Assembly (NCBI RefSeq): GCF_014641075.1
Contig: NZ_BMHP01000002.1
Coordinates: 1,860,001 to 1,924,000, forward strand
Source: Paenibacillus nasutitermitis
GTDB lineage: Bacteria; Bacillota; Bacilli; Paenibacillales; Paenibacillaceae
Length of the DNA: 64,000 nucleotides
Direction of reading: 5' to 3'
The notes beneath the pieces were generated by a model. That model was not told where the DNA came from and searched no databases. It saw only the letters and a program-made list of their open reading frames with translations. Shown here piece after piece: positions 41,319-51,230 of the stretch; the first letter of the stretch is position 1; every line of letters begins with the position of its first letter. The position numbers were made by a program, and so were the translations under genes.

Positions 41319-42130
41319 TTGCCTGCCCTCCTCGTCTGAACGAGGTTGACGACCCATAAGATGATAAAAGACAAGGTCAGCAGCAGCACCGAGGTGGCTG
41401 CAGCTCCCTGTGTATTGTCGCTTTCTATTTCTCCGAAAATGTATACCGAAGCGATCAGCGTTTTGCCAGGGATGTTGCCGGCTACCAGCACAACTGCGCC
41501 GAATTCGGCCAGCGCCCTGGAAAATGCCAGCATCGAGCCGCTCAGAATACCCGGCAGCATCGAAGGAAAGATCACCTGAAAGAACGTTCGCGATTTGGAA
41601 GCGCCCAGCGTGTAGGAGGCTTCTTCCTCGGATTTGTCCATCTCTTCAAGCAAAGGCTGAACGGCCCGGATCACAAACGGAAACGTAACGAATACCATGG
41701 CTATGATGATAGCGGGCTCGTGAAAAACAATCTGAAATCCGAGCTTGTCGGCTAATCCGCCAACGAAGCTGTTCGGCCCCAGCAGAAGCAATATCATTAA
41801 TCCGCCGACAGCTGTCGGCAGCGCAAATGGCAAATCTACCAAGCTGTTCAGCAGCCTCCGTCCCGGAAACCGGTAACGGATCAGCACCCATCCGATCATG
41901 GTGCCAAGCAGCATATTGCTGACCGTGGCAATAACCGAAAGCTTAATCGTGAGCAGAACCGCTTTCCACGCCAGAGGATCGGTAATGCTATCCCAGAAGG
42001 GCCCCCAGCCCAGTTTGAACGATTGCGTATAAATTCCTATAATTGGCAAAATAATCAACACAATAAAGTAAAGCATGATGGTGCTGCGAAAACCGAAACT
42101 CCACCAACGGCTGCGCATCATGAGATTCAA
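41315..42130 (-). CDS. cysT: Sulfate ABC transporter permease CysT
   Basis: The 271-aa permease has six membrane helices, DLPFALPTAVGGLMILLLLG and the EAA loop EMDKSEEEASYTLGASKSRTFF. It is the first gene of the sulfate operon. TTG 42130 lies 8 nt after GGGGGGT; an ATG three codons later is possible. The operon has a promoter and a 27-bp inverted repeat upstream. Confidence 0.94.
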   Translation of the reverse strand: MNLMMRSRWWSFGFRSTIMLYFIVLIILPIIGIYTQSFKLGWGPFWDSITDPLAWKAVLLTIKLSVIATVSNMLLGTMIGWVLIRYRFPGRRLLNSLVDLPFALPTAVGGLMILLLLGPNSFVGGLADKLGFQIVFHEPAIIIAMVFVTFPFVIRAVQPLLEEMDKSEEEASYTLGASKSRTFFQVIFPSMLPGILSGSMLAFSRALAEFGAVVLVAGNIPGKTLIASVYIFGEIESDNTQGAAATSVLLLTLSFIILWVVNLVQTRRAGK

Positions 42131-42169
42131 GCTGACTTACCCCCCGGCGCTTTCCATGTGGAATCGCGC

Positions 42170-42196
42170 TAATTCCCATTAAGTTACTCGGTATTA
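42170..42196. promoter_or_regulatory. CymR-like inverted repeat before the sulfate operon
   Basis: A 27-bp inverted repeat with outer arms TAATTCCC (42170-42177) and GGTATTA (42190-42196), directly downstream of the cys -10 box. Spacing and arms resemble binding sites of the cysteine-metabolism repressor CymR (Rrf2 family). The assignment is inferred from memory of the motif. Confidence 0.5.
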
Positions 42197-42198
42197 AT

Positions 42199-42228
42199 AA
42201 TGTAGCAGACTGCAACCTGTCTAGTCAA
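42199..42228 (-). promoter_or_regulatory. Promoter of the cysTWA-sbp operon
   Basis: On the minus strand: TTGACT (42223-42228), 18-nt spacer, TACATT (42199-42204). Confidence 0.6.
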
Positions 42229-42268
42229 TGATTATATAAGAAAAAATGATCGAACTGATGAGGAAAAT

Positions 42269-42302
42269 AAAACTCCCCGGAAGGTACCGACCGGGGAGTT
42301 TT
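42269..42302 (-). terminator. Terminator of yigZ
   Basis: Perfect 12-bp stem AAAACTCCCCGG / CCGGGGAGTTTT with a 10-nt loop, 11 bp past the yigZ stop. It separates yigZ from the cys promoter. Confidence 0.88.
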
Positions 42303-42312
42303 GGGCGAGAGG

Positions 42313-42945
42313 TTACTCCCCCTCGGTATCAAATAAGGTGCCGCCTTTTGTAATCATGGATTGTCCTTGCGTCAGATCTGTCATCCAGGCCACGAAACGG
42401 TCGGCCTCCGCCTCTTCCGGCAGGCAAGTAATGACCACGCGGTCCGTAAAGGCTGTCCCGCCTATTTTCCAGCCTTGGGCATGCAGTTCATTCTCCAGCC
42501 TTCCGTACCAGGTATAATCAACGTCTACGATGATCTCGCGGCGCAGAATTCTCACGACAGGCTCAGCAGCCTCGATCGCTGCCACGGCTCCATCTGCATA
42601 GGCGCGGATCAAGCCGCCGGCTCCCAGCATAATGCCGCCGAAGTACCGGGTGACGACAATAACGGAATTCTTCAGCTCCTGATGCTTCATCACTTCCAGA
42701 ATCGGTTTGCCTGCCGTGCCGCTTGGCTCGCCGTCATCCGACTGCTTCTGGTACTCATCACGTTCCCCAACCAGATACGCCGAGCAGTTATGTGTTGCGT
42801 CCCTATGCCGCTTCTTGATCTCATCAATGAATGCGATGGCCTCGGCTTCCGACTCAACCGGTTTGCCGTGACCGATGAAACGTGATTTTCTGATGATAAT
42901 CTCACCGCTGGCCTGCTGACGAAGCGTCTTGTATCGGTTCAGCAT
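42313..42945 (-). CDS. YigZ/YvyE family protein (UPF0029 + DUF1949, IMPACT-like)
   Basis: The 210-aa protein has the N-terminal UPF0029/IMPACT domain with FIDEIKKRHRDATHNCSAY and DDGEPSGTAGKPIL, and a C-terminal DUF1949 ferredoxin-like domain (about 135-200). The eukaryotic relative IMPACT regulates GCN2; in bacteria the role is undefined, possibly nucleic-acid or ribosome linked. It lies 31 bp downstream of pgi on the same strand and may share its transcript. Confidence 0.92.
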   Translation of the reverse strand: MLNRYKTLRQQASGEIIIRKSRFIGHGKPVESEAEAIAFIDEIKKRHRDATHNCSAYLVGERDEYQKQSDDGEPSGTAGKPILEVMKHQELKNSVIVVTRYFGGIMLGAGGLIRAYADGAVAAIEAAEPVVRILRREIIVDVDYTWYGRLENELHAQGWKIGGTAFTDRVVITCLPEEAEADRFVAWMTDLTQGQSMITKGGTLFDTEGE

Positions 42946-42976
42946 AGCTGCTCAAAGCTCCTTGCTTTCTAGAGAA

Positions 42977-44326
42977 TTATAAACGCGCTTCCAGCTCAGC
43001 CTTCTCTTTCTCGTATCCGGGTTTTCCGAGCAGAGCGAACATATTCTTCTTATACGCCTCGACGCCAGGCTGATCGAATGGATTGACGCCAAGCAGGTAA
43101 CCGCTGATTCCGCAAGCTTTCTCGAAGAAATAAACCAGATAACCGAACGTATACGGCGTAAGATCGGAAATGTTGACGATAAAGTTCGGCACTTGGCCGT
43201 CCGTGTGCGCGAGCAGCGTACCTTCAAAAGCTTTCTTGTTGACGAAATCCATTGTTTTTCCAGTCAGGAAGTTAAGCCCGTCCAGATTGCTCTCATCATG
43301 GCCGATCGTGATTTGCTCCTGCACCTGCTCCACCTGGATAACCGTTTCAAAAATATTGCGGTTGCCCTCCTGGATGAACTGTCCCATGGAATGCAAATCC
43401 GTCGAGAAATCTACGGCAGCCGGGAAAATCCCTTTGTAATCCTTGCCTTCGCTTTCTCCGAACAGCTGCTTCCACCATTCCGATACGAAATGAAGCGACG
43501 GTTCGTAATTCACAAGAATTTCTGTCGTTTTGCCTTTGCGGTACAAGGCGTTGCGGGCAGCGGCGTATTGGTAAGCTTCATTCTCGGCAAGCTCGGGGCT
43601 GGCATACGCCTGAGAGGCATCCGCCGCTCCTTTCATCATCGCTTCGATGTCGATACCTGCAGCCGCGATTGGCAGAAGGCCGACAGCAGTAAGAACGGAA
43701 TAACGTCCGCCGACATCATCCGGGATAATGAAGGACTCATACCCTTCTTCATTAGCCAGCTTCTTCAGCGCGCCTTGTGCGCGGTCCGTTGTGGCGTAGA
43801 TGCGTTTGCGGGCTTCTTCCTTGCCGTACTTGCTCTCCAGCGCTTCGCGGAAAATACGAAAAGCGATAGCCGGCTCCGTTGTGGTTCCGGATTTGGAGAT
43901 TACGTTGACGGACCAGTCGCGCCCTTCCAGCAGCTGCTGGAGATGGGTCAGGTATGTAGAACTGATATTGTTGCCGGCGAACAGGATTTGCGGTGTTTTG
44001 CGCTGTTCGTGCGGCAGTAAGTTATAGAAGGAATGCGAAAGCATTTCGATCGCTGCGCGGGCACCAAGATATGAACCGCCAATTCCGATTACAATCAGCA
44101 CTTCGGAGTCGGACTGAATCTTCGCCGCTGCTTTCTGGATACGCGCAAACTCTTCTTTATCGTAGTTATTCGGAAGATCAATCCAGCCCAAATAGTCAGA
44201 CCCCGCGCCAGTTCCATTATGCAGCTGGTCATGCGCTGCGCGAACCTGCTGGGATAAATTATCGATCTCGTGCTGACCGATAAAAGCCAGTGCCTTGCTG
44301 TAATCAAATTTTACTGCTTTGCTCAT
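42977..44326 (-). CDS. pgi: Glucose-6-phosphate isomerase
   Basis: Interconverts glucose-6-P and fructose-6-P. The 449-aa protein matches the Bacillales short form. Diagnostic segments are [17 protein letters not shown], the substrate-binding [37 protein letters not shown] and the C-terminal [21 protein letters not shown]. The ATG has AGGAGG upstream. It is transcribed leftwards into yigZ. Confidence 0.97.
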   Translation of the reverse strand: MSKAVKFDYSKALAFIGQHEIDNLSQQVRAAHDQLHNGTGAGSDYLGWIDLPNNYDKEEFARIQKAAAKIQSDSEVLIVIGIGGSYLGARAAIEMLSHSFYNLLPHEQRKTPQILFAGNNISSTYLTHLQQLLEGRDWSVNVISKSGTTTEPAIAFRIFREALESKYGKEEARKRIYATTDRAQGALKKLANEEGYESFIIPDDVGGRYSVLTAVGLLPIAAAGIDIEAMMKGAADASQAYASPELAENEAYQYAAARNALYRKGKTTEILVNYEPSLHFVSEWWKQLFGESEGKDYKGIFPAAVDFSTDLHSMGQFIQEGNRNIFETVIQVEQVQEQITIGHDESNLDGLNFLTGKTMDFVNKKAFEGTLLAHTDGQVPNFIVNISDLTPYTFGYLVYFFEKACGISGYLLGVNPFDQPGVEAYKKNMFALLGKPGYEKEKAELEARL

Positions 44327-44691
44327 GAATTGAATCCTCCTATTTTTTCGGATCTGTTCCGACTGCTATTATGCGCAAGAACCCTTCCGGAATTAACCGC
44401 TAACGGATTGACCCTATGGAATCAAGAAGAAATGGCGCTACTAAGTATGTCCATCATTCAGCGGTAGCCTTAGAATAATGGATTTCTTCGTCAAAAACAA
44501 GGGAATGCCGTGAACCGGCCGCCGCCCAAGTCTCCTTCATGCCGCCGCAGCCTCTGACCGTACCGCTGCCCGGTATAGACCGTTTCACTCTTTGTTAACG
44601 GTCCGGCAGCGCTCTTTCCTTGTTGTTCAACCCTTCTCCTGTCTGATAAGATGAGTAGAACCTGACTCGACAAACAAGGAGATGGAAGCGG
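44327..44691. other. Divergent intergenic region between pgi and the dehydrogenase-PilZ gene
   Basis: About 365 bp with no credible gene. On the plus strand a promoter-like TTGTTC (44623-44628), 18-nt spacer, TAAGAT (44647-44652) precedes the dehydrogenase-PilZ start by 40 bp. I see no riboswitch or strong hairpin. The GC-rich part (44500-44600) is open on the minus strand but as the shadow of the neighbouring gene. Confidence 0.5.
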
Positions 44692-46023
44692 ATGGTTAAA
44701 ATCGGTTTTATCGGTCTTGGCGTTATGGGCGGACCCATGGCGGCAAACTTGCTTCGCAAAGGGTACCAGGTCACCCTTTATAATCGTACCCCTGGCAAAA
44801 TGGACAAGCTCCTTGAGCTTGGCGGCGACCAAACCCAGACTCCCGCTGCTCTTGCGCGCGGCTCCGAAATCATTATTTCGATGGTCAGCCACGATGACGC
44901 GATCCGTGAAATCTATTATGGCGACAACGGTCTCTTCAGCGGCCTCATGCCAGGTACGGTTATTATCGACTGCAGCACGATTTCCCCTGCTTTGGTCCGA
45001 CAGCTTGCAGCCGAATCCGCTGCGAGATTCTCCGATTTCCTGGATGCTCCCGTAACCGGAAGCAAACCTGCCGCAGAGGACGGCTCGCTCGTATTCATGG
45101 TTGGCGGCGATCGCGAAGTTCTCCGGCGCGCCGAGGAGGTGCTGCTTGCGATGGGCCGCAAAGTCATTCCTATGGGACCTAGCGGCAGCGGTGCGACCGC
45201 TAAGCTGGCCCATAACACGATCGTCGGCATCAATGTGGCCGGGCTCGTCGAAGGCATGGCCATCGCGGCGAGCGGCGGCATCGATGCCGCCTCCTTCATC
45301 GAGCTTGTACAATCCGGCGGCGCATCCAGCAAGATGGCCGATATGAAAGGACCGAAGCTGCTTGAACGCGACTTCAGCGTTCAATTCTCTCTCTCCTTGA
45401 TGCTTAAGGATCTCCGTCTGTCCTCCGAGTTGTCCGACGGCTTGAAGACCCCAACCCCTATTCTGGAAACGGTAAAAAGCCTGTTCCAGATGGGTGAGTC
45501 CATGGGACTCGGCGATTTGGACTTATCGTCGGTAGCCAACTGCTACGAGCAGTGGATCAACAAACGGATCACCAGCCACGCGGAAGACCGGCAAGGCCAC
45601 CAGGAATTTGCAGCAAGCGCCGAAACTGCAGGCCATAACCATTCGGAATCCGCTGCTGACCGGAGAAGAAGCGAACGTGTAGAGCTGCAGATTCCTCTGA
45701 AGCTGTCAATCTATCAATGGGAGCAGGAAGGCGCGTTCTCTGGCCAATTGCTTGAAGGGACGCTTTGCAACCTTTCGGATAGCGGGCTCCAGATTGCCAC
45801 CGTTTCCCCGTTGGAGCTGGATATGTTTGTCGTCATCCATTTTCCCAAGGATTCGGAGCTGCCTCCGGTTACCGGACGCATTATCCGTATTGAAACCAGC
45901 GTAAACCAGTTCCGTTACGGCTGCTTGCTGACAGGGCTTGCTCCTTATCAGCGTCTGCAGCTGGAATCCTATATCAACAAACATATTACTGCTGCCGACG
46001 GAAACAGCGTGCCACACAGCTGA
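44692..46023 (+). CDS. 3-hydroxyisobutyrate-dehydrogenase-like oxidoreductase fused to a c-di-GMP-binding PilZ domain
   Basis: This 443-aa protein is a two-part fusion. Residues 1-290 are a complete beta-hydroxyacid dehydrogenase: the NAD(P) signature GFIGLGVMGGPMAANLL (5-21), DAPVTGSKPAAEDGSL (118-133) and the catalytic Lys171 in TAKLAHNTIVG with Asn175. A charged, His-rich linker (about 291-322) leads to a PilZ domain (323-430) with the full c-di-GMP motif: RxxxR at Arg325/Arg329 and NxSxxG at Asn360-Ser362-Gly365. The frame is continuous with no internal stop or restart site. The enzyme may be gated by c-di-GMP. The hydroxyacid substrate is unknown. A good Shine-Dalgarno (AAGGAG) precedes the ATG. 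Confidence 0.92.
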   Translation: MVKIGFIGLGVMGGPMAANLLRKGYQVTLYNRTPGKMDKLLELGGDQTQTPAALARGSEIIISMVSHDDAIREIYYGDNGLFSGLMPGTVIIDCSTISPALVRQLAAESAARFSDFLDAPVTGSKPAAEDGSLVFMVGGDREVLRRAEEVLLAMGRKVIPMGPSGSGATAKLAHNTIVGINVAGLVEGMAIAASGGIDAASFIELVQSGGASSKMADMKGPKLLERDFSVQFSLSLMLKDLRLSSELSDGLKTPTPILETVKSLFQMGESMGLGDLDLSSVANCYEQWINKRITSHAEDRQGHQEFAASAETAGHNHSESAADRRRSERVELQIPLKLSIYQWEQEGAFSGQLLEGTLCNLSDSGLQIATVSPLELDMFVVIHFPKDSELPPVTGRIIRIETSVNQFRYGCLLTGLAPYQRLQLESYINKHITAADGNSVPHS

Positions 46024-46059
46024 AATAGCGTTCGGCAGAGATCTCCATTTGCCACCTCC

Positions 46060-46114
46060 AAAAAAAGGCTGCCCGGGTTGTCCGACAGGACGAACCTCAA
46101 GAGCAGTCTTTTTT
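46060..46114. terminator. Bidirectional terminator between the PilZ-fusion gene and ppnP
   Basis: Outer stem AAAAAAGGCTGC / GCAGTCTTTTTT with inner pairing around TTGTCC/GGAC, between convergent genes; A-run and T-run on opposite ends. Confidence 0.75.
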
Positions 46115-46120
46115 CGTTGC

Positions 46121-46438
46121 CTATTCCTGAATATAGGAGCAGCAGTAGTCCGTTACGGCTGTCACCTTCAGCTTGAATTTGGAATTGGCGGGAACCGTGA
46201 ATTCCCCTTCCCCGGAGATCGCGGTCCACTGTTCCTCGCCTGGAAGCAATACCTGCAGCTGACCGCCAAGAATTTCCATGATTTCTTTGGCATCCGTACC
46301 AAACTCATATTCCCCAGGCATCATGATGCCGAGCGTTTTCTTGGTGCCATCCGCGAACAGTACGGTACGGCTCGTTACTTTACCATCGAAATAAACATTG
46401 GCTTTCTTAACGATGGTTACATTTTCAAATTGGGACAT
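46121..46438 (-). CDS. ppnP: Pyrimidine/purine nucleoside phosphorylase PpnP (DUF1255)
   Basis: The 105-aa cupin-fold protein catalyses phosphorolysis of several nucleosides. It shows the family pattern [21 protein letters not shown], then [17 protein letters not shown] and [16 protein letters not shown] 46438 has AAGGAG 9 nt upstream; a longer in-frame extension to 46561 would have no such site and would exceed the family length (about 94-105 aa). Single gene next to tkt. Confidence 0.92.
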   Translation of the reverse strand: MSQFENVTIVKKANVYFDGKVTSRTVLFADGTKKTLGIMMPGEYEFGTDAKEIMEILGGQLQVLLPGEEQWTAISGEGEFTVPANSKFKLKVTAVTDYCCSYIQE

Positions 46439-46535
46439 GTGAATAAACTCCTTTTTCGGGAACGGCAGATTTTTGAGCTTGTAACAGGAACTGTGATACA
46501 AATGGCCGGACTTTCCGGGCTTTGGATTTAAAATA

Positions 46536-46577
46536 AGGCGGGGACTAAAAAGCCGCATCACGCGACCGCCCCCGCCT
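46536..46577 (-). terminator. Terminator after tkt
   Basis: Stem AGGCGGGG / CCCCGCCT with a long loop, followed on the minus strand by TTATTTTAAA; 36 bp past the tkt stop. Confidence 0.65.
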
Positions 46578-46612
46578 CATTGAAGAGCTTGACTGCTGGT
46601 TTTTTAGACTGA

Positions 46613-48628
46613 CTACAGCAGCGCTTTTACTTTGCTGACTACATTGGCAACGGTAAAGCCGTATTCTTCAATGACTTTGTCGCCTTTGGCGGATGCACCG
46701 AAGGTATCAATGCCGAGAATAGCGCCTTTATCGCCAACGTAACGCTCCCAGCCGAATGGTGATGCCATTTCAACGGCAAGACGCGCTTTAACATCCGGAA
46801 GCAGAACGGAATCCTTGTATTCCTGAGACTGCTGCTCGAACAGATCCCAACTTGGCATGCTGATAACACGAACGTGAATGCCTTCAGCCGCCAATGCTTT
46901 TTGCGAAGCGACAGCAAGCTGTACTTCCGAGCCGGTCGCAATAATTTGCGCCTGCGGGGTGCCTTCTGCAGCATCCGCTACCACATACGCGCCTTTGGAG
47001 ATCCCTTCGCGCGCATTTGCAATGGTGCCTTCAAGAATGGGCAGGTTCTGACGCGTCAGTACAAGTGCCACTGGCTTGCTGCCATTCTCAAGCGCATATG
47101 CCCAGGCGGCAGAGGTCTCATTCGCATCCGCCGGACGGATAACGGTCAGACCCGGAATAATCCGGATCGATGCCAGCTGCTCAATCGGCTCATGGGTTGG
47201 ACCGTCTTCGCCGACAGCGATACTGTCATGGGTCAGGACATAAACAACCGGCTGCTGCATAATGGCAGCCAGACGAACCGCCGGACGAAGATAATCCGTA
47301 AAGACGAAGAAGGTGCCTCCGTAAATTTTCAGTCCGCCGTGAAGACTGATTCCGTTCATAGCTGCTGCCATCGCAAATTCGCGGACACCGAAGTAGATAT
47401 TCCGTCCATTGTATTCGCCAGGCTGGAAGATCGGCAGCCCTTTGAGATGAGTCATGGTTGAGCTTTCCAGGTCAGCTGAACCGCCGACGAGGTTAGGCAC
47501 ACATTTTGCCAATCCGTTTAATGCATTGCCGGAAGCAACACGCGTGGACAACGCTTTGTCCTCCGTGGTGTACACCGGAAGCTCTTTATCCCAGCCCGCA
47601 GGAAGCTTTCCGCTGATCGCCGTCTCGAACTGGGCGGCTAGATCGGCGTGAGCCGCTTTGTAGGAAGCGAACCTGTTGTTCCAATCGGCATTGGCTTTCT
47701 CGCCTTTGGCTTTTACTTCTGCAAAGTGGGAACGAACTTCATCCGGCACAAAGAAAGCCTCGTTCTCCCAGCCGTAGAACTCCTTGGTCAGCTTGGTTTC
47801 GTCGGCGCCGAGCGGTGAGCCGTGTGGACCCGCATGTCCGCCTTTGCCGCCTTTGTTCGGGCTTCCGTAACCGATAACGGTCTTCACTTCGATCAAAGTC
47901 GGTCTGCCGCTCTCGGCCTGCGCTTTTGCTACCGCACCGGCAAGAGCATTCAGATCATTGCCGTCCTCCACGCGCAAAACCTGCCAGCCATAGGCTTCAA
48001 AGCGTCCCTGAACATTTTCCGAGAAGGAGAGGTTCAATTGGCCATCCAGGGAAATATCATTGGAATCATAAAGCATAATGAGTTTGCCAAGCTTCATATG
48101 TGCAGCCATGGATGCCGCTTCGCTCGAAACACCCTCCATCAGGTCTCCGTCACCGCAGATGGCATAGGTGAAATGATCGATTACTTCATAGCCTTCTTTA
48201 TTGTAGGTTGCGCCAAGCTGCGCTTCCGCAATAGCCATACCGACAGCCATAGCTACCCCTTGGCCAAGAGGTCCGGTTGTCGCATCAACACCGGCCGTAT
48301 GCCCAAACTCAGGGTGACCCGGCGTTTTTGAACCCCATTGGCGAAAGTTCTTCAGTTCCTCCATAGGAAGGTCGTAACCGGATAAATGCAGCAGGCTGTA
48401 AAGCAGCATGGAGCCGTGACCTGCCGACAATACGAAACGGTCGCGGTTGATCCATGTCGGATTGGATGGATTGTGACGCATGCTTTTGGCAAAAAGCTGA
48501 TAACCCATAGGAGCAGCACCCATTGGCATACCCGGGTGGCCGGAATTGGCTTTCTCAACCGCATCGATCGAAAGCGTGCGGATTGTATCAACGGAAAGCT
48601 GGTCGATGGATTTCTGTGTGACTGTCAT
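46613..48628 (-). CDS. tkt: Transketolase
   Basis: Thiamine-diphosphate enzyme of the pentose phosphate pathway, 671 aa, full length. Features: N-terminal [15 protein letters not shown], the ThDP motif [18 protein letters not shown] ending near [27 protein letters not shown], and the catalytic-site [19 protein letters not shown]. The ATG has GGAGGAG upstream. It is monocistronic, with a terminator downstream. Confidence 0.97.
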   Translation of the reverse strand: MTVTQKSIDQLSVDTIRTLSIDAVEKANSGHPGMPMGAAPMGYQLFAKSMRHNPSNPTWINRDRFVLSAGHGSMLLYSLLHLSGYDLPMEELKNFRQWGSKTPGHPEFGHTAGVDATTGPLGQGVAMAVGMAIAEAQLGATYNKEGYEVIDHFTYAICGDGDLMEGVSSEAASMAAHMKLGKLIMLYDSNDISLDGQLNLSFSENVQGRFEAYGWQVLRVEDGNDLNALAGAVAKAQAESGRPTLIEVKTVIGYGSPNKGGKGGHAGPHGSPLGADETKLTKEFYGWENEAFFVPDEVRSHFAEVKAKGEKANADWNNRFASYKAAHADLAAQFETAISGKLPAGWDKELPVYTTEDKALSTRVASGNALNGLAKCVPNLVGGSADLESSTMTHLKGLPIFQPGEYNGRNIYFGVREFAMAAAMNGISLHGGLKIYGGTFFVFTDYLRPAVRLAAIMQQPVVYVLTHDSIAVGEDGPTHEPIEQLASIRIIPGLTVIRPADANETSAAWAYALENGSKPVALVLTRQNLPILEGTIANAREGISKGAYVVADAAEGTPQAQIIATGSEVQLAVASQKALAAEGIHVRVISMPSWDLFEQQSQEYKDSVLLPDVKARLAVEMASPFGWERYVGDKGAILGIDTFGASAKGDKVIEEYGFTVANVVSKVKALL

Positions 48629-48981
48629 AACGTTTAACTCCTCCTATTCTCATGTCCGTACCTATTTTCTCTTCATTTATAAGAAAGTATAATACAGGCC
48701 CAAAACTTTGCTTATAAACCCCAAGAACCAACCTTTTTTTCTCTATTGCGCTGTCTTTTTTTGGCGCACTGGCTTTGAAATATTGTACCATTACCTTCCC
48801 GTCTTTTCCATCCTTTATGAGTTGGCCGGCGAAAACATTCTGTCGTCTGTATCCAAAAAGAACCGGCCTCATTACCGGCTTCGCCAGACCAGCATGGAGG
48901 ACAATACCCTCTCACAGCATCCATTCAGATTCTATCAATGACAGGAAGAGAACCGCCAGCGCTATCCTCCCCCTGGAGCAA
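48629..48981. other. Intergenic region between tkt and purU, no gene seen
   Basis: About 350 bp holding the tkt leader and promoter. On the minus strand a TATTATACT near 48686-48694 is a possible tkt -10 region. The remaining open frames are short, lack Shine-Dalgarno sites and resemble nothing I know. Confidence 0.45.
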
Positions 48982-49022
48982 AAAACGTATCCGTACCGTA
49001 AGCACGGCATTGGATACGTTTT
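48982..49022 (-). terminator. Terminator after purU
   Basis: Perfect 11-bp stem AAAACGTATCC / GGATACGTTTT with an inner CCGT / ACGG helix, followed on the minus strand by a T-run; 20 bp past the purU stop. Confidence 0.88.
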
Positions 49023-49042
49023 GGCAAGACAGCGTTCTCGGG

Positions 49043-49942
49043 TTAATTAAAAACAACGGTCTTGTTCTGATGGACCAGAAGACGGTCTTCAATATGCCAT
49101 TTTACGGCGCGGGCCAGCACAACACGTTCAATCGTCCGTCCTATCCGCTTCAGATTGTCGACATCGTCACGATGACTGACGCGCTGGACGTCCTGCTCGA
49201 TAATGGGGCCGCCGTCAAGCTCCTCCGTCACATAATGGGCCGTGGCGCCGATAATTTTCACACCCCGCTGATAAGCCTGGGCGTACGGCTTGCCGCCGAC
49301 AAATGCCGGCAGGAAGGAATGATGAATGTTAATAATGCGGTTTGGAAACTGCTCAATGAACTTCGGAGAAATAATTTGCATGTAACGTGCCAGCACGATG
49401 AGGTCGACTTTGCCGGTCACCGCTTCAAGCTGCTGTTTCTCGGCTTCGGCCTTTGCGTCCGCCTTGACCGGGATATGGTGAAATGGGATACCGAAAGACT
49501 TCACGAGCTCTCCCATGTCCGGATGATTGCTGATAACCATGGCAATATCGGCTTCCAGGTCGCCGGCCTGCCATTGCCAGAGCAGTTCCAGCAGACAGTG
49601 GTCTTCTTTGGAAACAAATACGGCCAGGCGTTTCTTGCGGCTGGCGCGGAAGATCGACCATTTCATCTCGAATCGGTCGGACACACGGGCAAAATCCTCC
49701 TGAAGTACAGGCAGCTCGCGCTCCAGGTCATTCAAATCAAATTCAAAGCGGATAAAGAACATGCCTCCGCCCGGATCCATCGAATACTGGTCCGACTGGA
49801 TGATATTTGCCCCATGCTCGTACAGAAAATGGGAAACGGCTGCAACGATGCCCGGACGGTCGGGACAGGAGATCAGCATTCTCGCCCGGTGCCGCTTTTC
49901 GGAACGCGCCAAGAGCTGCTGAGGTTGATACGTATTATCCAT
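49043..49942 (-). CDS. purU: Formyltetrahydrofolate deformylase
   Basis: Hydrolyses 10-formyl-THF to formate and THF. The 299-aa protein has an N-terminal ACT domain (about 20-95, with ISCPDRPGIVAAVSHFLYEHG) and a formyltransferase domain with the catalytic NIHHSFLPAF and the Asp in AHYVTEELDGGPIIEQD. The ACT domain and the hydrolase-type active site separate it from PurN. The N-terminal 20 residues are a short family-typical extension. Confidence 0.95.
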   Translation of the reverse strand: MDNTYQPQQLLARSEKRHRARMLISCPDRPGIVAAVSHFLYEHGANIIQSDQYSMDPGGGMFFIRFEFDLNDLERELPVLQEDFARVSDRFEMKWSIFRASRKKRLAVFVSKEDHCLLELLWQWQAGDLEADIAMVISNHPDMGELVKSFGIPFHHIPVKADAKAEAEKQQLEAVTGKVDLIVLARYMQIISPKFIEQFPNRIINIHHSFLPAFVGGKPYAQAYQRGVKIIGATAHYVTEELDGGPIIEQDVQRVSHRDDVDNLKRIGRTIERVVLARAVKWHIEDRLLVHQNKTVVFN

Positions 49943-50023
49943 AATGTAACAGACTTCCTTCCATGCTGTCTTAGTTGTTGCGAAAGCTTACGAAAAACTA
50001 TTCAGGCACCTTGCTGGCAAGCG

Positions 50024-51151
50024 CTACGCGTTTACCAGCAGCGACTTTCCAGCAAACCATCCGGTTATACGCTGGTTAATCGCTTCTTCCGACAGCTCGG
50101 GCAGGATCCGGTTCTCCGCTACCAGCTGGTACAACCGGTCCATCGGCTCCCGCGGATCGGCTTTTTTCGCTTTCGCGTCATTCTTCAGCACTTCCCAGGT
50201 CTGAAGCACAAATTCCCGATGATCGATATCCTGTTTGCCGAAGAAATGATGCAGCCGCTCCACGTCGCTCAGAAACTCATCACCGAAACGTTCCGTGGTA
50301 TTTCCGCGCAACAGGGCAATCTCCGCCTCATACATGGGGCGCTGCGTTTTGTCTTCCTGGCCGATCCATGGCGTCTCCAGAATAAATGGCCGGTCCTTCA
50401 GCTCGGGATGGTGCACGATCCGGTTGATCGCTTCATAGCCGAGGAATCCCGCACCTACGGGAGCATGGCGGTCCTTGCCCGCTCCGCGCGGATTTTTGGT
50501 GTCATTGACATGCACCACAGCCACACGATCCAGCCCTACGATCCGGTCGAATTCGGAAAACACGGCATCGGGATCGCCAATCAGGTCATATCCGGCGTCA
50601 TGCATATGACAGGTATCCATGCAGACGGTCAGACGGTCATTCTCGCCCACTTTCTCGATGATCCGCGCCAGCTCTTCGAAGCTGCGGCCGATTTCCGTTC
50701 CTTTTCCGGCCATTGTCTCAAGGGCGATGTTGACATTCGTTTCCTTTGTGCCGTCAAGCACCTCATTAAGACCCTCCGCAATCCGGGCTATGCCGTAATC
50801 CGCATCCTTATCGGTATACGCGCCTGGATGCAGGACGATATTGCGCACCCCGATCTTGTCGGTACGCCGGATCTCTTCCTGCAGGAAGCGGACCGCAAGC
50901 TCAAACGTATCTGCCTTATATGAGCCAAGATTAATAATATAGGGGGCATGAACGACAATTTCGCCAATGCCCGCTTCGTTCATCAGCGCCTTGCCTTCTT
51001 CGATGTATAAATCTTCAATGGGCTTGCGCCTTGTATTCTGCGGCGCACCGGTATAGATCATGAATGAACTCGAACCGTATGAAATCGCCTCGCGGGTTGC
51101 AGTCAATAGCCCTTTGTCGGAAAAAGAAACATGGGATCCGATTTTCAACAT
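50024..51151 (-). CDS. nfo: Endonuclease IV (AP endonuclease) with C-terminal extension
   Basis: Cleaves abasic sites in base-excision repair. The 375-aa protein has the zinc-site segments of the family: [67 protein letters not shown] and FILETPW. Usual length is 280-300 aa; here about 90 extra residues follow (from about 285, rich in charged residues with [19 protein letters not shown]). In Bacillus subtilis this gene is spore-associated (sigma-G); no clear sigma-G box is visible here. The Shine-Dalgarno AAGGGAG is 14 nt from the ATG, somewhat far. Confidence 0.95.
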   Translation of the reverse strand: MLKIGSHVSFSDKGLLTATREAISYGSSSFMIYTGAPQNTRRKPIEDLYIEEGKALMNEAGIGEIVVHAPYIINLGSYKADTFELAVRFLQEEIRRTDKIGVRNIVLHPGAYTDKDADYGIARIAEGLNEVLDGTKETNVNIALETMAGKGTEIGRSFEELARIIEKVGENDRLTVCMDTCHMHDAGYDLIGDPDAVFSEFDRIVGLDRVAVVHVNDTKNPRGAGKDRHAPVGAGFLGYEAINRIVHHPELKDRPFILETPWIGQEDKTQRPMYEAEIALLRGNTTERFGDEFLSDVERLHHFFGKQDIDHREFVLQTWEVLKNDAKAKKADPREPMDRLYQLVAENRILPELSEEAINQRITGWFAGKSLLVNA

Positions 51152-51230
51152 AAGTTATTTATACGCTCCCTTCATATCTAACAGCTTCTATTATTTACAG
51201 CACGTCTAGCAACTGTTTGTCCCTCCTATT

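Noticed and set aside
44491..45384. 297-codon minus-strand frame opposite the dehydrogenase-PilZ gene
   Set aside because: Shadow of the dehydrogenase half; no start signal and no domain.
45580..45670. Possibility that the dehydrogenase-PilZ protein is two genes
   Set aside because: There is no stop codon, no Shine-Dalgarno followed by a start, and no base-composition change in the linker; a sequencing frameshift is not needed to explain the frame.
48938..50923. 661-codon plus-strand open frame opposite purU and nfo
   Set aside because: It is the antisense shadow of two well-conserved genes. It has low-complexity His/Arg/Gln-rich text, no Shine-Dalgarno and no recognisable domain.
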